Assembly: GCA_016859345.1 (NCBI GenBank)
Contig: CM029120.1
Location: 9,260,501-9,324,500 of the forward strand
Source of the DNA: Istiophorus platypterus
Lineage: Eukaryota; Chordata; Actinopteri; Istiophoriformes; Istiophoridae
DNA length: 64,000 nucleotides
Reading direction: 5' to 3'
The notes below the pieces were generated by a model. The model was given only the letters and a program-made list of their open reading frames with translations, did not search any database and was not told where the DNA came from. This document shows positions 13,163-28,100 of this stretch, in pieces; the stretch's first letter is position 1, and every line of letters begins with the position of its first letter. A program made the position numbers and the translations under genes.

Positions 13163-16100
13163 CATACGCGTGCACAAAATAATAATCAGACATCCTTGGC
13201 AGTTTACTCTGCTTAAGCTCTAAGTGCGTGCTGGAGTGAGGAGAGCCAACTTCTCGATCTGCTGCTGCACTCTCTCCTTGTAGAGTTTTCTTTTCTTTTC
13301 CAGATCTGTGCAAATTTTCCTTACCATTCCCTCCTCATGCAGTCCATTCTCTCCTTCTCCTTTCGCTAAGTCTTCCCTCTCTTTTTCCCTCTCCCTCTCC
13401 CTCTCACCAAACACATCTCTTGCAGCCACTTGTCTCAACAAAACAATGCTGTTGTCCTGACAACAGCACCCTCCCAAACTCTCTTAAGCTTCTCTTTGCT
13501 AACCTCATGGGAGTTGTGTGTGTGTGTGTGTGTGTTAATATCTCACTATAAGAAGCCAAGTCAGACAGGTGCCATGGAAACACATATGCATATATTAGTC
13601 ACATGTATGCTGCTTGTTAGAAAGATTTATTAGGGATTTATAAAATTAGTAGAAGTAGAAGAGGTAAATAGGACTGCAGAAATCATGAAGTTAGTTAAAA
13701 AATTACTGAAACAAAGTAGGAATTTTGTCAAATCACCATATCAACAAACTACAGCAAATGAATGCAAATTGTCTTCAAAAAACCACAACAAACCAAACCA
13801 GCAGGCTTTGTGCCAATAATTTCCAACGAGACAGACATAATTAATATAAGTAAATAAATGTACATCAATGACATGCAGATTGCTATGTGATTGGATTTAC
13901 AGATTATTCTGCCATCTGAAGTCTGTATTTTTACTGCTTTGCCAGGGCTTCAACGAGATTTTTTTTGATCATCTTTAATCTGTCTCAAATTAATCTGTCT
14001 ATAAAAGACAAAAAAAAACATAGAAAAACGAACCTTAATTGCTGAAGCCCAAACTAATGTGTTCAAATGTCGTTCCTACCAACAGTCGAAAATCCAAAAA
14101 TCCTCAGTTTACCATCCCATAAAATTAACAAAAGTTGCTAATCTTCACTTTAATTGATTACTTATCTAATGGTTTCAGCTCTATTGTCTGCTTCAACCAA
14201 GCGAGCAAGAATGCACAACACACAAACATACTGACACCAGGTTTGTATTGTGACTCACTGAAATGATGTTTTTATAAAATGTAATTTGATGTGACGCAAA
14301 AAGGAAAATCTAGCCTGTGTATCCCATACTTTACCACCAATATTGCTCTCTCACTCCTCTTAATTCCCAAATTTTCTATGTTCTACTAACTTTCCATATT
14401 ATAGCATTTCCTCATGCATCTCAAATTTGTCATTGAACATCAACACCCATAATACAACACATTTTTTAAAATCAGGCCTTTCCATACTTGCCTCTAGCAA
14501 AGCAAAACTGCAGGTGTCATACTATTCAAGCTTTTCTTTTCCATTAAGAGCATAGTAAAGAAAAACTCTAAAAACACTAGAATGGGTAGTGATTTTCTTT
14601 ATGCCAATGTGTATCCAGTACCTGGGCAACCACAGCATCAAGCTGCTGCAGCTGGGTGGTAAGTTGGCTCATTTTGCCTGTGTAGCTCTGCTCCCTCTTC
14701 TCTTGTTCAGATGTAAAGCTCCGCCTCAGGTCTTCAAGCCCCGCCTCCTTCTGCTCTTCAAACTCCGTCTTCAAAGAAAAAAAAGCATGTGGATTCATGA
14801 ATGAAAAGATGCAGATGTTAGAAAAGCTGCAGTATATTGTAGGTTTAATTCTTTTTTTTGTCTAGCTAAAAATGCTCTTTAGCCATGTCTCACTGGCTTA
14901 TAGCTGACCACTGGCTTCACATTTCAGATGGTCAAATGCTAAATGTCTGAAAAAAGTACCTTCAGCCTTAAAACCTTCTGCATCAGAGGATTAAAAAGCT
15001 TAGATCCATCCCATTTAGCCACCGTTCAGATGGCAGCAACACAAGTACACGCATGACCCAGCAGTGCACAGATTCAGAGAACAGAGAGACAGACAGGCAA
15101 GAACACTTCTATGTATATGATGGTGGGATTATGTGGAAAACTGGGTTTGAATAAAGCTCCAGTGGGAAAGAGTCCAAGAGAAAGAACTATCCCTTGGAGT
15201 GAACTGGTATATCTGGGGCTTACAGGGGGCAGTGCCACAACACACACCCACACACACACCCACTAATCCAGAGCTATTACATAATGATGTTCAAACAAGC
15301 ACTCAGAGTCAAATAAATACACAACTTAAAATAAAACAAATTTGGAAAGATTAGGATATTTTTCCGCATATAATGAAATGATTATATTCTACCTCAAAAG
15401 CTGTTTAATTTCAAAGATATTAGTCAAAACCATGCAAAACTGCTGTCGCCTTTTTCGCATCTCCCCCAAGCATCTCCTCTTTTACCTTCATCTGATTAAT
15501 CCTATCCTGTAGCCTCTCTTCTGATTGGACTTTGAGAAGTTCGACCTCTTCTAGGAAGTGCTGTCGTTGCCTTGACGACTCCTCTTCAAGCTCCCTGCGA
15601 CATGCCTCCAATTCTCGTGCAGAGATACTCCTCAGTTCCTACAGCAGCACATGTGTGTTTAATACCAGAATATGCAGGCAATTGGTCAAATGCTCCCATT
15701 TTAAGTCCCTCTCGGGAAAACCCAAATAAATGCTCTGTGCCGCTACATACAAATACACCATTATGGAGGATGAACAATGACTCCTCCTCTAATGGGCTGT
15801 AAGAGCAACAGAGATAAGAACTCTACTGAAAAAAAAACCCAAAAAACTGCGAAGGCAAGGCTTGGGATGTTTCTTCACCCTGTTAAAGACATATTCACTC
15901 CCAACTCTCTCTCACACACACACCTCTCTCTCATGCATTACACACACCTGTAGCTGGAGCTGGTGCTGTTCGATGAGTTGCTTTTTCTCAGCACTGTAGG
16001 TATGTGAAAGCTCCTCGAGAGCAGTGCTGTGTTGTTGCTCAAGTTCTAAAACCTGAGAAAGCATACAGGGTATAAAGACAAAACCTTGCTGTGAAAGCAG

Positions 16101-19100
16101 GACTAAAAACTCCATAGAATCAGGTTTTTGTTTTTTTTGTGCATCTCCAAAACACTGATGTAAATCGATGATCTAACAATGGATTTGCAATGCAGTTAAC
16201 TGCAGCTACCATGTTGGTATGTATATATGTATGTATGTTGGCAAAGGATATGTATTTCAAAAGGTTTATTCAGACTTTTACCAAGTCTAGCCAATGCATT
16301 ATACCGAGCTGTTTCTCATATTCTGACCCTCTAATGCATTTAAAGGATAAAAAATTAAAAACACCTCTCAATATGATACAGTCCAGTAGAAAAAACATGT
16401 TTAACTTTAACGTCAGTTACACAACTAGAACATTATATATTTCATAAAAGCAAAATTTATGGTAGGACTGTTTTATTGAGTCACAACAGTTTGTAGACTG
16501 CAGTGCTACGACTAAATACTGAACTTAAAGACACTGCATTGTTGCTGCTGATCAGTAACTAATTACAGAAAAATCAATCAATCATTTATCAGCATGTAGA
16601 TTTCAAAGTAGAATGCTTTGATTAGAACATGAGTGCAGTCTGAGTGCACATAATTACAGCGTCCTCTAGAGAAGACACTCTGATTTGAATTTGAGCTTTT
16701 TAAGAGATAAATTAACCAAATTAGTGGGTGGGTAAGTACCTGCTTCTTAAGGGTCTCCAGGGTTTTGCAGTGTTCAATATCTAAGGCCTCTTTTTGAGCA
16801 GCCAGCTCAGTCTGTAAGTACAAATTGTGAAAGAAAATTATTCTTATGGTAAGTCAGCAGTAAAAGCTTTCAATTAGCTATATTATGTTTTCTCATTGAA
16901 TAATAATTTAACTGATTATCTGTATACCAGATGTATGCCTGCGGTCCACAAACCGATTAATTTCAATTTCTCACCTTGTGAACGTGGCTGATCTCTGCTG
17001 CCATGGCACTAAACTTCTCCATGTGCACCTGAGCCAGTTCTTTCCTCAGTTCCTCCCTGACGGACAGCTCTTCTGCAGCATGACGCTCCATTGATTGCCT
17101 ATGATCCAACCTCTGATGATTTAGAACTTGATGGTGCTGCTCTTCAAGCTGCACCATTTCATCACGCAGCGTCTGAAATTAAAACGACATTAGCCTTGTA
17201 AGGACTTTAATTCCTTTCAAAAGGGAGAAATTGGTTTCCATGGGATTCACCAAGTTAAATGTAGGACTTTAAAACATTATTAATACCATAAAATACAATT
17301 TGATAGATTTTTCACAATCACACTGGCTTAAATATCAAAGTACAATGGAACCCCAGTAGCAACATATGGCCTAGTATCACACATTATTACATCACATTTC
17401 TTCAGTACTTCAACAGAATCTAACAATAATTCATAATGATACAGTGAATTAATTTACCACACCTAGGACACAGATAGGTGGTATAAAATAGATGATGCAT
17501 TAATTTATTCAAGATCTTCCTAAAAATCAACATTTGCCTATTATCAGAGGATAAGCAACCTAGCTATAGTAACTAGCAGTTACAGTGTTTGCCACAGGAG
17601 GTGTTGAGCCTCCTAAAGTACAATCCACTGTTAGGCCAGTCCCCCTTAGTTCATAGCATCCCCTGACAGCTGACAGTCAGATACAAAAACAAATCAGAAC
17701 TACCATAACTGACTACAGCAGGATAGAGTAAATATTTAAGACTCTTGCAAGATTCTTGTTTATTTTAAGGCCTTTTATTGAGGAAACCTAATTGAGTGCT
17801 TTTTAAGATAGTTCAAAGACCTGCAGATCCCCAGTTAATAAATTTCAAGCATTGTCACGATAAGGCTTGACATTACGTTTGACTTTCTATGTCTGTGTTT
17901 CCTTACTTGCACTTCCTTCAGGTATGTGGCCTCCAAAGTGTCCATATTACCCAGCATCCTCTTTTCCAATTCATCCCTCTCTTCCTGGTGTTTGCGAGTT
18001 AATTCAGCCTCTAAAGCCTCTAGCTGGGCCTGATTGGTCTCCTGAAACACAGCCTCCAGACTCTGAAGATCTTCCTTTTGTTTGGAATCAAGGGCTGCTT
18101 CCAAGGAAACAATCTCAGCATTGTGTTTGGATTCAAGATTAGTGGCCATAGCTGTAAGCTGATCTTTGTGACTGGCACGGAGGGAATCTAGCTGTGCTTT
18201 GTGTTTGACACTGAGTGTGTCAATCTCTTGCGAGTGTTTGCTCAGTAGCGTTGCCCTCTCATGTTCCAGCTCAGTCTGATGTTTGTTCTTTACATCTGCC
18301 AGAGAGATTTCATATTTCTGGACCAAACGCTGCTCCAACACTGATTTTTCCTCTTGGAACCTGAACAAAGACATACAAACAGTTCCCAAGATCATAAAAG
18401 AAAAAAGATTTTCTCAGGTGTTAGAGATGAAACTGGGGTTTATTTTGTTGTGATTTAAGGAAAACAGGGTCAGACCAAGACAGTAGCACTGTAACAGAAA
18501 ATTTGGAATTTGGAATGTACAATAAAAGTAGAAACAAGTAGAAACAAATTTTAAAAGGGGACTGTCCGTTCATCTATAGCTTATTTAGCTATAAGTCAGT
18601 TAATCAGAAATAATTTGGGCAGTTCATCATTTTTGACATTTGAGATTTGCTCTTTTGTCTGTTTTTATTGTTAACACATAAGTTTTGGACTGTTAGTCAC
18701 AAAACCTGTAAAGAGGTTATGTGATAATTAAGAGAAATTTCTTTGGTCTAAACAAATAACCAAATAAATCAAATAATTAGTAGCTGCAGCCCTGATCACT
18801 GATCTGCACCTCCTTATATCTGTTCTTGGGGGGGGGGGGGTTGTTTTTTCTTTTTTAAACAAAAGTTTGACCTCCATCTGCAGTCAATAGATTAGGGTCT
18901 TGATCACAGACAGACTCACCTCTCTTGAGCTTGATGTAGCCGCTCTTCACTCTGCTCCTGGAGAAGAGCATTAAGCTCCTTGATTTCTGTTGCCATGCAG
19001 CTCTTTGCCCTTTGCAGCTCACTGTTATACTTGGCCTCCAGTCTCTGCCTAACTAGTAGGACCTGTGGGCCTAAAAGCAATGTAACATCTTATAAAATAA

Positions 19101-22100
19101 TGAAGAACCACTACTTAAATTTATTCAATTTCCAAAACTTCTGATATGACAACCCATGCAATTCATCAAAGACAGTCTTACTCTCATCGTTGTCCAGAGC
19201 AGCTTGTAGAGACTTTAACTTCTCCTTCTCCTCATGAAGTGCTTTTTCAAGGCATGTCCTCTCCTTCTCAGTCTCACTGTTAAGATTTGACATCTGGATA
19301 GATATCTCCACTTCATGCTTCTCCTGGAGCTCTGCCTTCAGCCTATTTGTCTCCTTCTGCATATGCTCCTTCTCTTGTTTCAGAGCTTCCTCAAGACAAA
19401 TGAGCTCCCCAGCAAACTCCTGTTTCAACTGAAGCATAATGAGTAGCATGGTTTGAAAATTTTATCAGTTTATACCACTCCATTTTTTCAATACATAGGT
19501 TAACTTACTTGTATGCAGGTTTGTGTAAATTTACGTACCTTTTGCATTTGTAAGTCATGCTGTTCACTCAAGGCAGCCAGTCTGGTCTCCAGGTTGTGAA
19601 TGATGGTCATCTTTGTGTTTAGCTCCTCAGTGTGACACCACAGCCTCTGTTCAACCTCCACCTAATTAAAATCCCAAAAAACTTTGCATTATATGATCCA
19701 TAAACTCCGTATGTAATTTTCTGTATGAATTATCTGATTATCTTTTCTCACCTCAACCTGCCTTGCAACCTCTAAATGGACTCTGGTAAGCTCTACAACA
19801 AAAGACATGTAAAAGTTTTTTGGGGTTTTTTTGGGATGTGTTTTGTTTTGGTTTGTTTTCTTTTGTTTTGCTTTAGCATCATCTCACAACAAAACCAATT
19901 TTTTTTATTTAATAAAAGTTTAGGAGTAAAGTACCTCGTAAGTGACTTTCAGAAAGTTTGGCTTTGAGCTGCTCTAGCTCTAGTGCATGACGAGTCTTCT
20001 TCTCCTGTAGTTCTTCGAAGTAATGGTCGGTGAGGTCTGAGCGCATCTAATACATGAGTAACAAAATAAAAACATGTATATAAGACAGTAAGGTTACCAT
20101 GTTTTGACAAGTCCCTCCCATTAGCTTCTTACACTGTTTTCATGGAAAGAGAGGCATTAAAAGATTGAAGTAGTGAGTATGTGTCCAACCTGCTGCATCT
20201 CTTCCTTAAAGGAAAGAGCCAAGGAGGATTGTAGATTTGTGAGCTCTTCTGAGTGTTTCTCCTCCAGCTGAAGTTGCAAACTGTCAAGCAATTCCTAGAC
20301 AAGAGAAATTGTAACACCTTCAAATACAGTGTAATAAGGATCATAGTAGTAATGCTGCTGAAAAGTGCAGAAAACTTTACTCCACTGCTTTGGAAAAATG
20401 AACTGCAGACATGCTCAAAACTTTATCAAGAAATCTGGTATTGGGCAGTAGCTTCGAAATTTCAAACCACTCTATACCAGACATGCACAGTATCTGGGAA
20501 CAGCAGATCTTTAAAATATCTTTTGCTAATAATTTTGCCCACATATTGCGCACCTTTACCTTGTGTTTCTCAAGTTTGAGTCTGGTATCAGAAAGAACAC
20601 CTTTTTCTTCTTCAGCTTCTTCTTGAGAAATGGAGGTGATACTGAGAACAAAGGCATCAATGTTATTCACAGGGCTTTAAGACTGCAATACATACATGTA
20701 TCTAGTCTTCATAAAGGCTTAGTATTATACCTGTCATTTGTGGTTTTAAGCACAGATTCTTCCAAAGCCCGTTCTACTAGCCTTAGCTGAAGCAGAGCAA
20801 TTTCCTCTCTGTAGCCTTCTTCTGTTGCCCGCAAACGCTGCTCAAAGTATCTAAAGGAGGATAGAGGAGAGGCATGTGTAATTTAAAATGGGTCAGTGGG
20901 GGGGCGGGCAGATAGCAATTTTGGAAACTGTCGCCAATATATGGAATGCTGTGCAAACCATATTTGTGATGAAGAGTTTGAATATCTGGTTCTGCTCTGA
21001 AAATCAAATTTCAAAAATTAATCAATGTACACCCAAGACTTTATGAAGAATAAATGCAAAAACACTCCAATACCTCCTAAGGTTTTCCAGCTCAGCCTCA
21101 TTCTGCTCTTTGATTACTCGTTTTTGTTCATTAAACTCTGTCTTTAGGCGTTCAATGTCATCTACACGAGATGAGCGAGCAAGCAGCTGCTCCTTTAGCT
21201 CTGCAAGACAAAATGGTAGACAAAGAGAACAAAAGAACACAGTTGATGGTTACACACAAATATAAATGATGTCTGAGAGTGAGGTTATTCAAGTTTCCTC
21301 TTCCTCTATGCATCACATCACATTCAACAGCCATTGATAATAAAGCAACACGTTTTTTACCTTCTACCTGAATTTATTTAAATGCTAGAATTTAAGTTAT
21401 TACAGAAGATGAAAATATATTATTGTTAAGCAGATGTCAGGCCGGTTTATCAGTCTCACCTCCCAACTCCTGGCGACTAGTCCTCATGCTCTCAAGCTGG
21501 GTCCACAACTGACTTACTTCCTGTTCTGAGCTCTGTTTCAGCAAAGTCTTCTCCTCCTGTAGGCGCAAAACCTGTTTGACAGAGAGGAAACGCCACTTAA
21601 AAACAAAACTTACTATATTGCATTTAGATTTGAAGATTTGTTTTTTCCTATAGTTTTATAGACTGGTACTAACTAAATGAGGGGGACCTGTCCAGAATAT
21701 AATAAAAAATACAAACATTTGAAAAAAAATTATATCCTTTAATACAGGCCCTTTGGACTGTAATGAGAAATAAAGGACAGTTTGACATGTCCATGTGTTC
21801 AGGTGAACTCACCTCTTGCTGCAGTTGCTGCTCCTTCTCCTCTAGGTGCAATGCTTGCTGCTCTCTCTCTTGCAGCACTGCCTCATGACTAGAAACCAAT
21901 TCCTCAAGGGAATCTGTTTAACATTCACAACACAGGAAGCATAGCATTGACAATTTTTATAAATTGTAGCACAAAATACATAGCACGCAAAACATAAATT
22001 GATTACATTATTAGTAGATTTCATTACATCCAAGTTATGAGTTTAGAGGATTCCACAGCCTTAATGGAAGGATGCAACTCACGTGCAGCAGCATCTCTAT

Positions 22101-25100
22101 CAACCAAAGCCCGTCTCAGTTCCTCCTCTAGTTTTTGGTTCTCCACCTTACTGGAGGTCTCAAGTTCCTCCAGTTTGGCCCGTGATTCCTGCAGCTCTGC
22201 CTGGGTCAGTGACAGAGCTGTCTGGGCTTCAGATAGAGCTTTGCTGATCTGAGTGAGGGAGGCCCGGGTGCTCGCGAGTTCTGTCTGGGTGGAAGTGAGG
22301 CTGTTCTGGGTCTCTGAGAGAGATGTCTGGAGGTTTGACCGGGTGCCCTCAGCTGCTCCCTCCAACTCTAACCTTAGATCCTGAATAAGAAATAACAGAA
22401 GAAAAACAGAATGTTTATCTGAAATATATGAACTGAAGGAACTAAAAGACCTAAATTAGTCTATTAAATCAGAGAACTATAGTAATAAAATGCAATATGT
22501 GTATGACTTTTCTTTTTTATGAAGTCTGACCTGTATCTCTTTGGCCTGCTTTTCCTCCATGGAGGCTCTTTCCTGAGCAATACAAGTCTCCCACTGCTGC
22601 TTCAACTCATCTTAACAAACACACATACTCAAATGAGTTCACAGACGTCAAAGAATTTGAAGGTTACATCTGTCATTGTTCTCTCTTTTCACAGAGCAAG
22701 CTTCTAAAGAATAAGGGTAACTTAACACATTCTTAGTGGTTAACATGTTACGTGATCCCAAAGGCAAACAAGAAGATCACTGACCAAGCAAATGAAAAAG
22801 TACTGTATTTTGGACTCACCGATGTCTTGTTGGTGCAGTTTATCCAATCTCTCCAGCTGATCCTGGTTCTGAAGTCTGAGCTGGTCCAGCTCTAACTGAT
22901 GCTGGGCCTGCAGGGACACATTCTCCTGAGTGAATGTCTCCCTCAGGGAGGCCTGGACTTTGTTGAGCGCAGACTCCTGCTGCAAGTTTACCTGGGAGCA
23001 CTCCATGTGGACGCTGGTCAGGCTCAGACGTAAGGCTTCAAGCTCGAGGATCTTTTGGGCCTGAGGGAAATGAAAAGATAAGATATGGCTTGTGTCAGAG
23101 CTTTGCCAGAGTCTAATATTGACGGCACGGGGGCGCAGGGATGGTTATGTGTTACATTTACTGGTGCAAAGTAGGATGACCAATTTCTAAATCTCCAAAG
23201 TGTCAAAAAACTTCACTGACTAGGAAATGGTTATAAAAAGGGAGAAAAAAAATCTAAAGAGACAGACAGAAGTGTTATTGTACTGCATGCTGTGGCTAAA
23301 GAAGTAACACTCTACTGGAGTTTATATATAGTACCTGTGCCTGCTGCAGTTCAGCCTGGTGGGCAGCTTCCATGCTCTCCCTCAGCTCCAGGGCTAGCTC
23401 TGTCTTCAGTTGACAAACCTCCTCTTGGTGTTTGACTGTCAACTCTGACACCATCCTCTCATGCTCACGTTCAGTCACCTTGGGGGGGGGGGGGGGGGGG
23501 GGCAAGAAGCTGAAAAATTAGAAAATGGCACAAGCATGCAAAAAGATATTTCATGGGTAATGAATAAGTCTAAATTCTCATGGAAAGACTCTGCTACCTG
23601 TTTGATTAGGCTGATCTGTCTCCTTTGTTCTTCCTCCATACTTGCCTGCTGCTTCAGCAGCTCTATTTCCAGGTGGGTGTTCGACTCAGAAATCTATACA
23701 GATAAACAGAGGAAAATACAAGACTAGAAGGCTGCACTATCAACATTCTGTTTTATTTTAACGATAATTTTTTTTTTTTTTTAAACTCTTTAACCAGAGC
23801 TGGACCTATTTTGTAGTTAGTACAGCAGCTGAACATGGGTTTAAGCTACACTATATGTATAGTTCTATATATTATGTATATTAATAAATTCTTAAGAAAA
23901 AAATATGGGTGCTCAGCATTTAAATGTAAAATATCTCAATTCATTTGAACTTTTTAGAAATGAACATCATCATAGATCTGTAAAACTGCTGGTCTTTAAC
24001 ATTTGCAGTTTGCAAATCCCACCTCTTGTTGATGTTTCTCCATCAGGTCTTTTATCTCCTGTTGGTGAGATGCCTTGAGCCTCTCTCTAAACTCCTCCAT
24101 AGCCAAGCCCTGTTTCTCCAGGAGAGCCTTCAACTCCTCTTCCTTTTCCCTTCTCTGCTCCTCCATTAGATGTCTCACATCAAGGAGCTCTTTCTCCTTC
24201 TCCTGCCTCTCTTCCTCCCATTTCTCCTTCTCTTCAGCCAACTGTAAGAATTATTTTGTATGTCACATTATTCTTTGGACATTAGTCATTCAAACAGATT
24301 TGCTTAAATGAAACGAGCACAAGACACTTAGCTGTACATCATCTATCTCACCTCAACATCCTTAGCTTTTAGCAGGTTCTCAAACTGTTCTAGTTCCTCC
24401 TCTAAAACTTGTTCCATTTTTTTAACACGCTCATCCATCTCTTCTTCTTTTCTCTTGTGCGCCTCCCTCTCCTGCACTGCCTGGGTCTGTGCCTCCTCCA
24501 GGTTGGCCAGATTTTGTCTCAGACAGAAGAGCTGAGATTCCAGTTCATTCTTTTCTTTCTCAGCATTGTCCAGACTGCCATGGCTCTTTTCCAGCTCTTT
24601 CTGCAGTCTCTCTACCTCTGTTTGGACATTCAGAACCTTTGCATGTGCTGTTTCAAGCTCCTTTAATGTTTCATCCTGCTCCATAGTCCTTTGGTCTAAT
24701 AAGGCAGCTTTAAGCTTTGATTTTGTCTCCTCTAGCTCTGAAGTGAGATGATCACAATGGGCCTTGAGAAAAAAAGAGAAATTCTTTTAGCTTTCTGTTC
24801 AATATGTTCAGTTTTCTTATCATTGCCTCCTTCCTTTGAAGACTTTTAGGACAAACAAATTTCTACTGCCACATTTCCATCCATCTAAATCTAGTGGGGT
24901 CAAAATGAAACAAACAAAAAAAAGAAAAAAAATGTGTGCAGAGACCAGTATGCATATATTCTTGTTAAGCTGTTAAGAAAACCCACGTATTACTGTATAT
25001 ATGAATACCTGTAGTGCTAGCAGCTGCTTGTCATCTCTGAGCTCTGGGCTCTGTATGTCAGAGTCTCTATTCTTCTTTATCCCCTGCCGAGATGATACCA

Positions 25101-28100
25101 GCAGCTCCTGCTGTTTATCATGAGATGGGAGTGCAGACTCCTTTTTCTGCTCCCCTACCGGTTTATCTTCTTCCTCTGATGGAACAAGCAGAGGAGTTTC
25201 AGCAGCTTCCTCTCCCATCAACATTACAATATTTTCTTTTTCTCCCTTTAAGGCACTGAGTTTGTTCTTCAGGTTGTCTTGTTCATGGGTTTTCAAGTTC
25301 ATCTCCTCCTCAACATGTCTCCTCTTCTCCTTTTCCTCTTCAAGTTCCCAGAGAGCCTGTTTGAGCTCCTCTGTTACTTGAGCCCATCTGAATACAAAAA
25401 TGTTAAGCAGATTAATATTGGAGAATATCTCTTGGTAGCCAGTCATAGTACAAGTTCCCTTTGTATGAAATAAATATATTTTTATAGAAATTTCAAAAAG
25501 GAAATAAATGTAACCCTATCAAACTATATGTATATCCAAATGTATATTTGGTACCTGCATATTTCATGTAGCAACAATATTAGGTATATTATCTAAATGA
25601 TTGAATATATCTTTTGCAAGTAACTATGGTTAAATCATTATATCACTGTTAGTCAGAGTTTGTGAAAAGAGTGAAAAATGTGTGAAAAGTAGTAGCAGTT
25701 TATCTTGAGAAACATGCACTATGCTTTATTAGGAAACCTGTAATGTAACTCACCTGTTTGAGAAAAGAAAAATATTAGAATGAAAAATGTGACCTCAAAA
25801 TTTAATATGACATAAGAAATAAGCAAGCTGAGCACGGAGAAATAATACATGTATGATACAATAAATAAAACATACACTGAAATTGTAATACAAAGAAACC
25901 AATCTGGAAATCTAGAAACTAACCAACCACATGTTCCAATTCCTTACCTGCTCCTGGCCTCCTCCAGCTCTTCAGCACTCTTTAAGACTTCTTCCCTTAA
26001 CACATTCAAGTCCCTGTCCTTAAGAGCCAGCTCCTCAAGGAGTTTCCCACACTGCTGATTCAACTGCTCTTTTCCCAGGTCCATCTCCTCAAACTGCTGC
26101 TCGGACAGTTTACTCATCTCCAGATCCCCAGAAGTGGAGTTTTGAAGCCACTGGGATGCAGGTCCAGGGCTGGAATTATCAGCCATGGCAACATAGCACT
26201 GTGGGTTAGAGATGTTATGGAGGTTGCTGTGCTCTTCAAGGAGACGGTTTGAAATTGACAACAGGGGCTCATCTCCCACCACTTCACTGTTCAGCTCAAA
26301 ACTATAGAGAGGCAGAGAGATAAGGGGGATTTAATTTACCTAGAAAACAAATGATAATGATGAAACCTACTGAAATATTAGGCATGCAAGATAAAAATAG
26401 ATCCCCTAACACACATATAGACCAACTGCATAGGAAGTCCTCTAACCTGTGGTCTGCAGAGAAGTCTAGTAGACTGCAGTGTTCAGAACTTTCGTTGACT
26501 AGTGAAGACTGGGAGTGAGCAAGGGGAGCTGAAGACAAGTATTTCTCCATCAAAATGTCCCCAAGTATTGATACATTCGTACTGTCCCCATCAGGTGCAC
26601 TTTCCAGATTGGCCTCATCTATACTAATACTTTCATTGCAACTAAAAACAGCTTTTGCTTGGTTCTGCCGATTCTTAGAAGCTTTGAGTCCCATGACCTC
26701 TTCCTCTCTAAACTTCAGTTCTTTCTCCCTCTCCTCCAACAGCTGCCTGACTCTCTCCACCTCCTCCCTATGCTCATCTTTGAGCCTCAGGATCTCCTCT
26801 TCCTGTCTCCGTCTTTCCTCCTCAAGGCCCTGAAGACGAAGGGCAGAGGTGGCCACCTCTTCACTAAACCTCCTCTCTGCGTCTTCTTCCTCCTGAAGCC
26901 TTTTCCTCAGCTCCAGCACTTCTCTATTTAGTTTCTCCTTCTCCTCTTTGTACTGCAGCATCTCAAGGCACTGGGACTGGACTTGGCTCAATTGGGTTTG
27001 GAGATCTTGCAGCTGTGCCTCCCTTTCTTTTCGCTCCTCTTCCCTGGCTTTCTTCTCCTTCTCCAGTAAAGAAAGCACATGTTGGTGTTCTTCCATCTCC
27101 TCCGCTAATTCAGCAAATATGCGTTGACTTTTCTCTCTTTCCTCCTCCAGATCAGCCTTCAGTTTGTGCACAATGGTGTCAGTCTCAGAGTCATTTTCAA
27201 TGCTGCAGCCTGCACCACTTGAACAAGAGGCAGGCCCTCCATTTTCCGATCCCTCTGATGGGTCCTCCTTATGATTAAGGTCTGCATCTGGTGGGCAGTG
27301 GGCTTGCTGAGACTGCTGTCGATAGGTGTTAAGGACTTCAGACCCTGACTGACTTTTGATGCGCAGAAACTCTGCACTGGTCTGCATGAAAGAGAATTCA
27401 GAGAATAGTTGTTGTGTATTTGAATAATGAGGTGTTTTTAGGCACCAATAATCCTAATGTCATGCCAAAGATTTAGCTTCAAGTGGCACTAACCTGTTGG
27501 AGCTGTCTCTGTAGTGCCTGAATCTGTCCAGCAAGTGACTGTGCCTCCAGTTGCACCTCGTCTCTGCTGGCCAGGGCCTCCTGCAGGTTGGAGCTCAGCT
27601 TGGCAATTATCTCATTACGCTTCTCCACAGCCTGCTGTAACTGCTGCAAGTATAAAACTATTGGTCGATTTTATATTCACAGACATACACACAATCATAC
27701 TTGCACATACTTTCCGAAGGCCTAAGGAATGTATTTCTACCTTTAAGCAGTCCTAAGATGAAAACATAAAAAAAAAAATAATAATAATAATAAAAAAAAA
27801 AAAAAAAAAAAATCAAATTTAAACATATTTTGTGTGGCCAACCTTGTTTAAATGAAATACAAAATCTGTTTGCTTAGGGTATTGCAAGGACACTATATAA
27901 AGAATAAACATCAATTTTAAAACTTATAGTATATGAAACACTGACACTATAGTCAAGCCTGTTAAAGGTCATTTTAATGACCTGAGGACACCCTGTTTAA
28001 CCTCATTCCTCTACATTTAGACTTTCATATTAAATTAACTAGGCAGCATTTCAAAACCAACCAAGCAGTCATGCAGAAGAGGAGACAGTTACATTCCCCA

